Shown piece by piece: positions 10,817-21,585 of a stretch of 64,000 bases of DNA. The notes beneath the pieces were generated by a model. It was not told the DNA's origin and searched no databases. It worked only from the letters and a program-made list of their open reading frames with translations. How positions within the stretch are numbered: position 1 is the stretch's first letter; each line of letters starts with the position of its first letter. The position numbers were made by a program, and so were the translations under genes. Origin of the DNA: Lepidurus packardi (Eukaryota; Arthropoda; Branchiopoda; Notostraca; Triopsidae); assembly GCA_023053545.1 (NCBI GenBank), contig JAKZAN010000004.1:2170001-2234000 (forward strand), read 5' to 3'.

Positions 10817-11103
10817 CCCTTTCTTAGGAGACCAATGTCGTCGAAAGCTCCATTTGTTCACTTTTCTTCCGTTAAGGCCACGGTGTTGGTGTAAGAAGTA
10901 GTTGACTATTTTCCGTCAAAAGATGTCGCTGGCATAGACCCCTATATCCTGACAATGCTACAAATAAATATACACCTATGACTAATTTCTCGCACTAGAG
11001 GTCTGCACACAATAATTAGGGTAAAGGGAAAAGGTCAGCTTATGCTAAGGAACTTCCTCCCTATGTTCGCTTGAGAATGGGAGGGAATACCAATTTAACT
11101 GAT

Positions 11104-11332
11104 AATCCAATTTGCATGCGCTAGACGTGTAAGTATTTAGAAATGGCGAAATAAACAATTATATTTTCTTAGAAAATCGTCATTACCATTCTTTATGGTC
11201 AAGGTTGACACCGTCGTTTTATGTATAAAATACCAATGGAAGGGATAATCCAATTTCCAAGCTTTAGAAGTGTACTTAGAAATTCCGAAATAAATAATAC
11301 TATTTTCCTAGAAAATTCCCATTACCGTGCTT
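11104..11332. repeat. Two degenerate copies upstream of the Kolobok-like gene
   Basis: Two about 100-bp stretches (near 11104-11205 and 11231-11332) share motifs such as GATAATCCAATTT, GAAATAAA and TTTTC(T/C)TAGAAAAT in the same order. The second ends about 35 bp before the start codon at 11368, so the pair may be a duplicated promoter region. A TATAAAA lies at about 11223. Confidence 0.6.
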
Positions 11333-11367
11333 TACACTCACTCACTCATCGGTACTACTGACTGAAA

Positions 11368-14160
11368 ATGGCAAGAAAAAAAATACTGTCATCCTGTAGC
11401 AAACAGAAACTGGGAGGCGTTGCTTTGAAGAACCGAAGAGAAAAGCTTTGCCAAGAACACCCAGCAGATCCAGATGAAGTATCGCCAGGTGAAAGTTTAA
11501 AATTACAAACTTCTTGTACTGTAAGTTCCAGACCTGCTATAGAATCAGTTTCCATTGAGCCTATAGCTAGCACTAGCTCCGTTGTTTCCAATAGCTTTGC
11601 TAGTTTAGATCTCCTTGACAAAGAAACGAACTGTCTCGAAGATGACGAAATTTCACGCATTCTTAAAGAACAGGCAGAAATTGATGCTGTAGAACTTAAC
11701 ATTGAACCTGTTTGGTATTCGCAACCAAAAATGAAGAAAGAAGTTGACGGACTTCGATTAGTTAATGTTTGCCATTTCTTGTCAGGGCACAATAAGACTT
11801 TTGAACACTACGATATTTGTCGCTCACCCATTCCTTTCCAAAAGGAAGTTAAGAAAGGTTTTTGGAGCAGTTTTGCTTTCAAATGTGAGAAATGCCAGGA
11901 GAATATTTTTATAACAACTGACCAGGTTTCTCCATATGCGCATGTAAGGCCTACCCAAAAGAACATTTCGCCGCATGCTGCACGCTTGAGGACAGATAAA
12001 GTTCAGGCTCTGTCCGTCAACACAAAAATTGCAATGGGAATTATGCAAATTGGTGCAGCCCATAACCACTTAGAAGAATTCATGGCAACCGTTGGCGTTC
12101 CTTCAATGAACCGCAACTCATTTATTGAACAGGAACGTGAAGTTGGGAAAATATGGGAGAAAGAGGCAAAGCTAGAAATAGAAAATGCAGGGAAGGAAAA
12201 ACGTGAATCGGCTGAACGGGCTGAACAAATCGACGAAGACAACACGCCGTACATAACCGTAATTGGCGATGGTGGGTGGTCTCAAAGGAGCCACGGCACC
12301 AGGTACACAGCCAAGTCAGGTGTGGGCGTAATCATTGGTGCGCGGACCAAGAAAATATTGCACATAGGAGTTCGTAACAAATATTGTTCCATTTGTCAAC
12401 AAGCTAAGAACAAACAAGTGGATCCTCGCCCCCACGAATGTTTCAAAAACTGGGACGGTCCGTCTACAGCAATGGAAAGCTCCATTATTGTAGATGGTTT
12501 TAGAGATGCTGAAGACAAGCACGGCTTGCGCTATCGAACGTTTATTGGTGACGGGGACTCTTCGACCCATAATGCTATCCTCGCTAATACTCCTCGCACT
12601 CAGAAAACCGTCCGCAAGCTTGAGTGTGCAAATCATGTAATGAAAAATTTCACGAAAGCTCTGTATAAACTTCAGGGCAAAACCCCTGCCAATAAGAAAA
12701 TTTTGACCCCTCTTTTGATACGTAAACTTGGCGGTGCAGCACGAGGTGCAATCAATCGTAACGCTAGATTGAAGGGAAATGTTGATCAACTTCGTTCATT
12801 TCTGAGCAATGGTCCCAGACATTATCTTTTGAATGACCACACTTTTTGCACTGCGGCCAGCGATGGTGGAAAGGGTTGTAAGTCAGTGGGTCAGAAATTG
12901 AAACAGAATGTACACACTGCTTTGTACACTGAAGTAATGGAGATCTTGTTGGGCTGTAGGAGCAAAGCTGCAGGTTTGCTTACCGAAGTTACGACTAACC
13001 TCGCAGAGCGGTTTATGTCCATGGTGGCTAAATTCTCTGGTGGCAAGCAATTTGTCCGCTCGCAAAGGGGATCTTATAATTACCGATGTTATGGTGCTGT
13101 TCTAGAATATCACCATGGACGAGGTTTTCAGGCTGCTATTTTGAAAAAATATGGTTCCTGTAGCATTGCTACAGAAAATTTTGCAAAGAATTGTCACGAC
13201 GATATTCTTTCGTTCAGAAATCGGTTAGAGAAGTCACGGGAAAATAATGCTATTGCTTCTCCACGACAAGCTTTGACTCGGAGGCGCGAAGCTTTCGCAG
13301 GACCTGATTGCCATTATGGAAAGCCAGATTTGCCAGAGGAGATCTTACGTGACAGGTGCAAACTGATTGTTGCTCAACAGCAGCTTAGCAGGGAGCAGAT
13401 TGTGGCCCTTGAAGAGAAAACTAGAGAGCAGGCTGATTCTTCTGATTGGTTTGATGCAAGGGCGAGTAGACTGACCGCTTCTCACTTTGGCAAAGTGTGT
13501 AAGCTCAGAGATACAACTTTGCGTCAAAATGCATTGCAAGCAATACTAAGTCCTAATAACATTAGCACAGAAGGTACTCGTTACGGACAGGCCAATGAGC
13601 CAAATGCCAGGAAAGACTACGAAATAAAGAACTGTGTGACTGTAGTCCCATCAGGGTTTTGGGTGCATCCTGAGCTAGGTTACCTGGGAGCATCTCCCGA
13701 CGGCCTTGTAGGTGACGAAGGACTTATCGAGATAAAGTGTCCCCAAAAGGCAGAGACAGCGTCTTCCTTCACTGAATTTGTAAAATCAAAACGGAATGAC
13801 TGCTTTCTAGAGTTACTTGATGGTGACAAACTGAGATTGAAGAGAACGCACAATCACTACTACCAAGTTATAGGACAGCTTGCCGTGACCGGAAGAGCGT
13901 GGTGTGATTTTGTTGCATGGACAAAGAACAGTTTGCAAGTTGAGCGGATTGTGTTTGACAGGGTTTTTTGGGAAGACACAATGCTTCCAAAACTCAGAGC
14001 CTTTTTCATGGACTGTATGTTGCTTGAACTTGCAGACCCGCGGATGGGACAAAAGTTGGCTCCGCGGGAGCCGCCTTACGTTTTGGCCGCTATAGAGGCT
14101 AAAAAGGTCGCAGACCAAAGAAACGGTAAAAAGGCCGCAAAGAGACCACGTGATCAGTGA
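11368..14160 (+). CDS. Mutator-like (PF20700-type) transposase fused to a YqaJ nuclease, copy 1
   Basis: An uninterrupted 930-codon gene from an ATG at 11368. The N-terminal 200 residues include a Cys-pair segment (FKCEKCQENIF). The central transposase core has IGDGGWSQRSHG (Asp301), FIGDGDSSTHN (Asp395) and TNLAERFMS (Glu547), which I propose as a DDE triad. The C-terminal region is a YqaJ-type PD-(D/E)xK nuclease: WFDARASRLTASHFG, then SPDGLVGDEGLIEIKCP with Asp778, Glu788 and Lys790. PF20700 and YqaJ domains are known to occur together in animal transposon-like proteins. The role of the nuclease is inference: processing of ends or of repair intermediates during transposition. It lies inside a TTAA-flanked element whose ends support Kolobok-type mobility. 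All proposed catalytic residues are present, so it may be functional. Confidence 0.85.
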   Translation: MARKKILSSCSKQKLGGVALKNRREKLCQEHPADPDEVSPGESLKLQTSCTVSSRPAIESVSIEPIASTSSVVSNSFASLDLLDKETNCLEDDEISRILKEQAEIDAVELNIEPVWYSQPKMKKEVDGLRLVNVCHFLSGHNKTFEHYDICRSPIPFQKEVKKGFWSSFAFKCEKCQENIFITTDQVSPYAHVRPTQKNISPHAARLRTDKVQALSVNTKIAMGIMQIGAAHNHLEEFMATVGVPSMNRNSFIEQEREVGKIWEKEAKLEIENAGKEKRESAERAEQIDEDNTPYITVIGDGGWSQRSHGTRYTAKSGVGVIIGARTKKILHIGVRNKYCSICQQAKNKQVDPRPHECFKNWDGPSTAMESSIIVDGFRDAEDKHGLRYRTFIGDGDSSTHNAILANTPRTQKTVRKLECANHVMKNFTKALYKLQGKTPANKKILTPLLIRKLGGAARGAINRNARLKGNVDQLRSFLSNGPRHYLLNDHTFCTAASDGGKGCKSVGQKLKQNVHTALYTEVMEILLGCRSKAAGLLTEVTTNLAERFMSMVAKFSGGKQFVRSQRGSYNYRCYGAVLEYHHGRGFQAAILKKYGSCSIATENFAKNCHDDILSFRNRLEKSRENNAIASPRQALTRRREAFAGPDCHYGKPDLPEEILRDRCKLIVAQQQLSREQIVALEEKTREQADSSDWFDARASRLTASHFGKVCKLRDTTLRQNALQAILSPNNISTEGTRYGQANEPNARKDYEIKNCVTVVPSGFWVHPELGYLGASPDGLVGDEGLIEIKCPQKAETASSFTEFVKSKRNDCFLELLDGDKLRLKRTHNHYYQVIGQLAVTGRAWCDFVAWTKNSLQVERIVFDRVFWEDTMLPKLRAFFMDCMLLELADPRMGQKLAPREPPYVLAAIEAKKVADQRNGKKAAKRPRDQ

Positions 14161-15053
14161 TCTGACGAATAATGTTATGCACATATTATGTTGGTCAAAC
14201 ATGCACATGGATTAAAATTATAAATGTACCGTGAGGTCAACTTATTGAAAGCTTATATGAAATGCACGTCAAAGCCTCTCGTGAGATGATTTCCTTCATG
14301 AAATCATTGAGTTCACCAATGAAAAACATCCGAGAGGTTGCTATCAAATATAAAATGCCACCGTGAAATGGTATCTTTTAAATATACCATTGAGCCAAGA
14401 GTTTTTTGCATCCGGTGATGACAATACTAACTAATGCCTGAGAGTAAAGGATAGTTTGAGCCTCTCGTGAGATGTCAAATATAAAATGCCACCGTGAAAT
14501 GGTATCTTTTAAATATACCATTTAGCTAAGAGTTACTTGCATCCGGTGATGACAAAATTAGAACTGATGCCTAAGTAAAGCTAGTTTTCATTATTACAAA
14601 CCAACACGTAAGGTAAGTTTCTTTAATAAATGTATGTATTTGTACTGTAAATTTTCCAAATTTACACGCCAAGCAGCTAACTGCAGCTATACTTATAGTC
14701 TTAGCTTTCGTAACCAAGCCGGAAATCTTTTCACCTTTTCTAGACCCAACTTGGTTCGCTTTCTTGACCTCTTTCCCCTCTTTGCTAACAGGGGGAAAAT
14801 GTTCGAGAAAAGCCATTCGGAGACAAAAAGAAAAGGGTAAAATGCCACAAGGTATTTGTGCCCTTGGGTTACTTTAGGCTCGAGCAAACCCAATTAGTGA
14901 CTTGTCATATCCTTCCTCCTACTTTTACGGTATCTCCTTTTCATCCTCATTCTTGAGTTCTGCACAAGCTATGCAGTTTCCTGCCTGGTCGTTATTTTCT
15001 GAGTGGCAGCACAATTTCTCATCCGAATTTCATAAACTTTAGTACACCTTTCC
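14161..15053. other. Non-coding 3' part of Kolobok-like element 1
   Basis: No gene seen. It contains two imperfect repeat units (14274-14458 and 14460-14577) and AT-rich sequence up to the Gypsy insertion point (AAGT at 15054-15057). Confidence 0.6.
14274..14577. repeat. Imperfect tandem repeat with small hairpins
   Basis: Both units begin GCCTCTCGTGAGATG and share AAATATAAAATGCCACCG and GCATCCGGTGATGACAA. Each contains a short inverted pair, AATGGTAT/ATACCATT, around a 7-nt loop. The first unit carries about 55 extra bases. Possibly subterminal repeats of the surrounding transposon that bind its transposase (inference). Confidence 0.7.
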
Positions 15054-15057
15054 AAGT

Positions 15058-15230
15058 TGTAATGAACCCACTGGGTAAAACGTATACGATTGTATTAACG
15101 TGCACTCGCTCTCAAACCAAAACCTCGACTCCCCCAGAACAGTAAAAACAACCCCCAGGAGAAAGTGAAAGAACATCGAAAGAGTAAAAGGAGAGTACAA
15201 CGAACGAGTATAAAAAGGAAGTTTGCTGCA
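15058..15230 (-). repeat. Gypsy 3' LTR
   Basis: 173 bp, identical to the 5' LTR except for one 14-bp tandem unit. A short purine-rich tract (minus strand GGGAGGAG) lies directly inside it, as expected for the plus-strand primer. Confidence 0.95.
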
Positions 15231-15320
15231 CTCCTCCCGGGGCAAGGGAAAACATTTGCGTCCTCGCAAAAAAAAAAACGCACATTAAAAGAAAAGATAA
15301 AAGACAATGAACAAGAGTTG

Positions 15321-18300
15321 TTATTTGCTGGGATCAAAAATAATTTTTTTTTTAGGACGAGGTCTTAGGAAATATCGCGTGGAGGTCCGAGGCTCCGGAC
15401 GAGACTCGTCGCAGGCCGGCAAGTCCTCCGGCAACGATCCTTCTGCGGTTTCGTCCTCTTGCTGTTGAGGAGTGTTCTCGGTTCCCACGTTTGGTAAAAC
15501 GTTCTGGGTCACGGCGTCTGGTGGCGGTATTGGCGGAGTGGTCTGACCTGATGGGTATACGATGGGATGGCGGTAAATAGGTGGCGGCTCCGAATCCTCA
15601 TCAAGGGGCGGGGTTGCAAGATGTCGAGCCCAGGATGGCGCTTCATGTAGCCGTTTCATCCTATTGACGTGTACCACGTCTAACTTCCCATTCCTTACAT
15701 TTTTTACTCTGTAGTTCACTTCCGAAATTCTGGTCCTAACTTCGTAGGGACCAATCCACGCAGGGGTGAATTTATTGCACCGTCCTGGTTTTACCATATG
15801 ATTTCGCAGAAGTACCTTGTCACCCATGTGGTACGATGTCCGAGATGCGCGCTGGTCGTAGTACTTTTTTTGGTGTAGGCTGGCATACGCTAGATTACGC
15901 TTTACTAGGGTGAAAGCTCTTGTCAAATTCTTAATCACATGGTCTTTGTAAGCGTCAGCACTTGTCCAGGCTGAGTTAACCGGATTGTTAAACAGAATGT
16001 CCGTTGGTAGGTTGGGATCACGTCCATGCATTAAGAAGAATGGAGTTTCCCTAGTAGATTCCTGCACGGCAGTCCTATACGCAAAAATGACGTATGGAAT
16101 GTGCTTATCCCAATCAGCGTGTGTCTCTTGAACAAAATGACTTAGCATGTGAGCGAGGGTCTTGTTCCAGTTTTCTACAAGTCCATCGGTTTGCGGGTGG
16201 AAACTGGTCGTTCTAATCCGCTGAATGCCCAGAACGCCGTAAACAGACTGAAGAAGTTCCGACATAAAATTTGTGCCTCGATCAGTAAGTATCGTACAAG
16301 GAAGTCCATGGCGGCAGAAAACTTGCTCGATGAGGGCTTCGGCGACAGTACGTGCTGTTTGGTCCGGTAAAGGTATTGCTTCCGGGTACCTGGTTAAGTA
16401 GTCAGATACCACAAGGATGTATCGGTTGTTTTTAGAGGTAGGAGGAAATGTCCCGAGAATATCGCAAGCAATCCTATCGAATGGGGCGGCAGCTACCGGT
16501 AACGGGACAAATGGGGCTCTTGGATGGTTGGGTGGTGACTTCCGTGTCGCGCAAGAAATACAGGAACTGCAGTAATCTTTTATGTCCACGCTCATACGCG
16601 GCCAGTAAAACCGCTCTTGGATTTTGTTGTAAGTTTTTTTGAAACCCAAATGGCCAGCTAATGGGTGATCGTGGAAGGCCTGCATAACCTCACGGCGCAT
16701 GGCGGCGGGAAGAACAATCTGGGATTTCACAGCTTGGCGTCTTCGTCGACTGGGATGTTCAAACCATCTTCGAAGAATTCCGCTGGAGACGTAAAATTGC
16801 CTTAACCATTCAAAATAACTGTAATCTGGGTTCTTGCTATCAGATGGCCATAGTCCACGCAGCTTGTTAAGTATGGAACCGCAAAAATCATCGACTTCTT
16901 GAGACTGGTGTAATCTGTTCATGTCATCGTCCGTGCCGAGGTGTGTTATTTGGGCAATACTATCGGTAGTACCAGTATCCGGTGATGGAATCCGACTAAG
17001 AGCATCGGCGTTACCGTTCAACTCCCCGGGACGATATTCAATGTCGAAGGAGTATTCTTGAAGCGTCAACGACCATCGTAAGAGGCGGGAGGAGTTTTCT
17101 CTCATTGACATCAACCAGCGTAAGGGAGCATGATCAGTCTTCAGCGTGAAATGTAGACCGAAAATATAAGGCCGGAATTGCTTAACCGCATAAAGGACCC
17201 CCAGGGCTTCCTTTTCGACGGTTGCATATTTTAGCTCGTTACCAGAAAGGTGTCGGCTGGCGTAAGCAATGACGACTTCGTTTCCCCCATGTCTTTGAGA
17301 CAACACAGCTCCGATGGCGTAGTCGGAGGCATCCGTGTATATAACAAATGGTAAGGAAAAATCCGGGTAGGTAAGAATAGGCTTACTGGTCAGATGTTGC
17401 TTTGATTGCTGGAACGCGGCTTGTTCCTCAGAGCCCCAACGGAACTTAATTTCTTTCCTTGTAAGCTGCGTTAACGGATGGGCAATGCTTGCAAAGTTTC
17501 GCACGAACCTTCGGTAATAGCTAGCAAGTCCCAGGAACGACCGAACTTGTTTCGAATTCCTTGGGGCCGGAAAAGTTCGAACCTTCTCCGATTTGGTCTC
17601 GTCAGGTCGGACACCATCCTTGGAGACAATGTGTCCAAGGTACGTCACTGAAGGTCTACAAAAACTGCATTTTGCCAACTTCAACTTTAAGCCAGCGCTC
17701 CTCAGGCGTTCAAAGACCTCCTTGAGATGCGTCAGATGCTCCTCAAAAGTGGCACTGTACACGATGACATCGTCTAAGTAAACGAGCGTAAATCTGTGTA
17801 GGATACCGTTCAGAACTCGTTGCATCAGACGTTGAAACGTCGCCGGGGCATTATTTAGTCCAAACGGTAGTCTGCAGAATTCATAGTGCCCAGAGTAAGT
17901 CGAGAAAGCAGTTTTTTCCCGGTCCAGCTCGTCGACTTCAACCTGCCAGTAGCCCGAAGCGAGGTCTAAGGTCGTGAAGAATTCGGCTTTGCCCAAAGCT
18001 TCCAGAGTGTCCGTAATCCTAGGTAGTGGATGTCTGTCCGGCATAACGAGAGCATTGAGTCTGCGGAAATCGATGCAGCAGCGCATTTCTCCGGATTTCT
18101 TAGGGACCAATACCACTGAGGAACTCCAAGGTGACGAGGACGGCCGGATGACTCCTTGCTCGAGCATGTCTTGCACATGTTGGTCGATTACCCGGCGCTG
18201 CGTCTCCGGAACCCGGTACGGTCTTTGAAAGATGGGGGCTGCGTTGCCTGTATTAATCTTGTGCTTCACCAGGTGTGTTAAACCGAGGTCTTTATCAGAC

Positions 18301-19196
18301 CGGGCAAGGATTCCGGTGTACTGTTCTATCAAGTTTCGTAAGCATTGGCGTTGTTTGGGCGGTAGGTGTGATGTTTCAATCCGTTCCATGAATTCTTTAT
18401 TAGCTGCGTCCTCTTTCAACACAGTCGCTTGAGCAACGAGGCCTTTTTCCAACCTCTTGCCGTTTACGCCCTTATTCTCGAATGTAAAAGCTACTTTGCC
18501 GTTGGGCTTGACGGATCCCATTGAGGTCACTAGCTGAATGCCTTGAGGTAGGGGCAACCACAGCACTCGCTTAACAAGCAACTCCGTTCCTTCCTTAATA
18601 CTCGCATCAACCGCACAGTCGACACTTACGCGAGACTTCGCCGGAATTCCGGTAGATCTCGTGACTTCCAAATGGAATCCCCCGCGTTGATCCCCGGACA
18701 CTATTGTCTGGCGGCATTCCTCCATTGCGAGGCACGTATGTGCAGGGGTATTTCTTGAAATGTAAATCATTTACTCCCTTCCGTCAATGACGAGGCCATG
18801 AGCTTTCACAGCGTTTTCCCCAAGAATGCACTCCTCTTTAATTCCTTCAACGACATAAAACTTTTCTTGAAACCGCATTCCATTGTACTCCACAGGTAGC
18901 TCGAGCATACCTTTAACATTCAACTGTTGGCCACTTACAGACGTGAGTCGGATTCCCTCCTCCGCTTGATATTTCTGATAAGGAGGAAAAAGTCGACGTA
19001 TGCACTTTTCATTGATCACCGTTACCGATGAGCCGGTATCAACAAGTGTTAACAATTCCAAATTCCCAACCCGTAACCAAATTCTAACCCAATTTCCAAT
19101 CTTAAGGGGAACGTCCTGAGTACGGCTTCCACTCGCAAGGTTACCCAGCTGACCGTTAACAGCTGGCTTAATCAGTTTAAACGACGCCCTCTGCAT
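15321..19196 (-). CDS. Gypsy pol: protease, RT, RNase H, integrase (fossil element part)
   Basis: Domains in order along the minus strand are as follows. An aspartic protease (LVDTGSSVTVIN) lies near 19040. The reverse transcriptase has LPRITDTL, FTTLDLASGYWQV and the catalytic YLDDVIVYS, near 17760-18200. The RNase H has YTDASDYAIGAVLSQ and DHAPLRWL. The integrase has an HHCC zinc region (HDHPLAGHLG...CSSCISC), a catalytic core (RIACDILGTFP, LTDRGTNFMS, QTDGLVENWN) and a C-terminal region rich in Pro and Arg. The protease and RT-integrase parts lie in consecutive open stretches and overlap gag slightly, a layout this family commonly handles by recoding. The element looks whole. Confidence 0.9.
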
Positions 19197-20356
19197 TCAG
19201 CGGCGCGATGTCCTAAATTTCCGCAGTTATAGCATCTACCTGCACCAATTGGAAACTCTGGACGGCCAAATTGTGGATTCCCGCCGTTCGACAGTCTGCA
19301 TTCCCTTGCAATGTGTCCCTTCCGGTTGCAGTTATAGCACGTTATATCCGCAAACTGAACTCGACGCGAATTCCTATACCGTTCTCTCGATGTGGACCTT
19401 GCCGATGGGCCGCGTCTATACGGGCAGTATCCCTGTCGTTCACGAGAAGTGGATCCGCTATAACGTTCTTCGGATTTACGGTATCCGCGAGCTGTTGGCC
19501 GGTAATCATCGATAGAGTCACGACGGTCACGTGAATTTGACGTCATCTGTATGCGAGCCACCTGCTGACTTAACGCGTCAATTTTGTCTTCCAGGCGGAT
19601 ATCACGAATGGGGGAATGGGGTCCTGTGTCGCGGTTTCCATTGCTGCCGTGTGGCTGATCCCCCGTTAACTGTTCACTTCGAATTTGATCAACTTCAGCG
19701 GAAGCTTTACGCACAAGCATCTCATTTGTTTCTTCTTTGACCGCGATTCGAACTGCGTCATCGAAAGTAGTTGGTTCCGCAGAGATAACAAGACGCTGAA
19801 TCCGTGAGCTTAACCCTCTTATGAACTTTTGCAATTTAATGTGGCTTAGGAAAACTCGTGCATCATCGCTAGTGGCCTGATCTTCGTAAGCTCTTCGAGC
19901 TAACACGGTTAATTGCTGAGCAAAATCACGCACTGTTTGACCCGGCTCCTGGCGGCAATCGTTGAAAAGAGCTTCATTCCTGGCCTTGGCTGTCGTATCC
20001 CCAAATCTTTCTTTTAAATCCTTTACGAAATCGTCATACACTTTGTTACGGTTTGTTTTCCTCCAGTTGGTATAGAACTCACCAGCCACTTCTTTTAGCC
20101 GGAGGGCTATCAAGTTAAAACGAGTGTCCACGTCCCACTTCGCGCACAAGGCGACCTGGTTAAATAAAGCTAGCCATTCGGAGATCGTTTGCGTATCGTC
20201 CTTGCCAGTAAAATTAGGTATTTCTCCCAGATACTGGCTTCCAACAAGAGGGTTGAGGGCCACCATGAGTTGACCAAGTAACACTTCGGAAGCCGGATTC
20301 GGTTCAACAAGGGCAGAAGCAACCACGACTGGTTTAGCTTGTGTGCGGCCATCCAT
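19172..20356 (-). CDS. Gypsy gag with two zinc knuckles (fossil element part)
   Basis: 394 codons from an ATG about 50 bp inside the 5' LTR. A capsid-like region (WLALFNQVALCAKWD..., LKERFGDTT) is followed by an Arg/Ser-rich linker and two CCHC knuckles (CYNCNRKGHIARECRL, CYNCGNLGHRAAECRG) that bind element RNA. It overlaps the protease frame by about 25 bp. Confidence 0.9.
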   Translation of the reverse strand: MDGRTQAKPVVVASALVEPNPASEVLLGQLMVALNPLVGSQYLGEIPNFTGKDDTQTISEWLALFNQVALCAKWDVDTRFNLIALRLKEVAGEFYTNWRKTNRNKVYDDFVKDLKERFGDTTAKARNEALFNDCRQEPGQTVRDFAQQLTVLARRAYEDQATSDDARVFLSHIKLQKFIRGLSSRIQRLVISAEPTTFDDAVRIAVKEETNEMLVRKASAEVDQIRSEQLTGDQPHGSNGNRDTGPHSPIRDIRLEDKIDALSQQVARIQMTSNSRDRRDSIDDYRPTARGYRKSEERYSGSTSRERQGYCPYRRGPSARSTSRERYRNSRRVQFADITCYNCNRKGHIARECRLSNGGNPQFGRPEFPIGAGRCYNCGNLGHRAAECRGRRLN

Positions 20357-20409
20357 GATTGTTAATAAAATGATTGTTAAAGTTTGATCCCACTTCTGAC
20401 ACCAAAATA

Positions 20410-20596
20410 TGTAATGAACCCACTGGGTAAAACGTATACGATTGTATTAACGTGCACTCGCTCTCAAACCAAAACCTCGACTCCCCCAGAACAGTAAAAA
20501 CAACCCCCAGGAGAAAGTGAAAGAACATCGAAAGAGTAAAAGGAAAAGAGTAAAAGGAGAGTACAACGAACGAGTATAAAAAGGAAGTTTGCTGCA
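20410..20596 (-). repeat. Gypsy 5' LTR
   Basis: 187 bp, TG...CA. It differs from the 3' LTR only by an extra 14-bp tandem unit (AAAAGAGTAAAAGG). Confidence 0.95.
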
Positions 20597-20891
20597 AAGT
20601 AAACAGTAAGAGATAATTGAAAAATTCTTTCTTTAAAAATATCATAATAATAAACTCGAAAAATCTGGGTTCGGTTTTTTTTTCTATATCAATATTTTAA
20701 CATGTTCTTCTACGTAAAAAATTTATGGAAGCCAAATATTAAAAACTAGCAACCCAGTTAAATTGAAAAAGAAATACCATACATTACTGTCACAATACAA
20801 TTTGATTATATTGCAAAGGGACTGAGAAAGGTGTAACTTAAGTTTGCCATGCTATAGAGCCATAAGGAGTTACACTACACCGTGGCCTTAA

Positions 20892-21585
20892 GAGGTTTCA
20901 GTGTACTTACAACTGTATTTCTGGTTATTGAATGGCCGCTTAATAGATTCAAAATACACTGGCCAAATGTGATCAAAATAAGCGAAATAAGCATAATCAA
21001 AATAAGCACCTACTGTACTTCAAAACTCAGTTAATCTATAAACCTAAGGACCCGAAGTTTGCTATTATGGACTACGTATACGTATTTCCACATTAGGTCC
21101 GTATTACGGAGTTAACGACGAAAGACGAAAAGACGAAAGCTTGCCACACTAGGGTGCAAATGGAATGCACGTTCTGCGGTCTTACATCTTTCCTCTTCGC
21201 AATGCGTTAGTTTATTAAAGGCAAAACTTATGAGGATGTAATTTGTACCAAAGTACTTTTCGTGCTAAAGAGATAAATGACTTCTTACGGTTTTGCAGTA
21301 AACGAACCGTTTGTAAGAGAAACTCGTGTAGCCAAGGAACAAAGCCCATTTTTCCAACGGTCAACTCGTTTCTGTGTTACTGATTCTCTACTGGAACGAA
21401 GTCGATTGAGGTACTAACCAAAGTTCGAATGTAGCTTTAGTAGGGGGACTGGAGCGGCAACTGCTTCCGAACTTCTGTATAACGTACTTCTCATTTAACA
21501 TAGCAATAGGGGATGTCAAGAGAAAAAACGCGTCAAGTTTTCTTGCGTCGAAGCTTAGTTTTGAACCAACTTCCAGTAAGCAAAC
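20892..21585. other. Spacer upstream of the three-exon gene
   Basis: Sequence right of the Kolobok-like element. No coding region recognised. It includes a GACGAAA-rich patch near 21117-21142. Presumably it holds the promoter of the gene at 21586, but no clear TATA box is seen. Confidence 0.5.

Larger units (their letters stand above)
15058..20596 (-). mobile_element. Gypsy LTR retrotransposon, whole-looking, very young, fossil
   Basis: A complete-looking Gypsy element on the minus strand. The 5' LTR is 20410-20596 and the 3' LTR 15058-15230; both begin and end TG...CA, with AAGT target duplications at 15054-15057 and 20597-20600. A primer-binding-site-like TGGTGTCAGAAGTGGGAT (minus strand) adjoins the 5' LTR. 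Gag, protease, and RT-RNase H-integrase follow in the usual order. The LTRs are identical apart from one 14-bp tandem unit, so insertion was recent. It lies inside Kolobok-like element 1. Confidence 0.95.
10872..20891 (+). mobile_element. Kolobok-like TTAA transposon 1, with a nested Gypsy element
   Basis: TTAA target duplications at 10872-10875 and 20888-20891 flank inverted ends that start GGCCACGGTGT (left) and finish ACACCGTGGCC (right). The inverted match extends imperfectly to about 18 bp. TTAA duplication and GG...CC ends are the known hallmarks of the Kolobok superfamily. Inside is one large intact gene (11368-14160). A Gypsy element (15058-20596 plus its AAGT duplication) inserted later; without it the transposon is about 4.5 kb. 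The second TTAA element at 41165-47532 has ends of the same type. Confidence 0.8.

Noticed and set aside
9602-10877. TCCGTTAAGG occurs at both 9602-9611 and 10868-10877 and could look like a target duplication around the hAT fragment
   Set aside because: The right copy is not preceded by a hAT inverted end, and its TTAAGG is better explained as the TTAA site plus first bases of Kolobok-like element 1.
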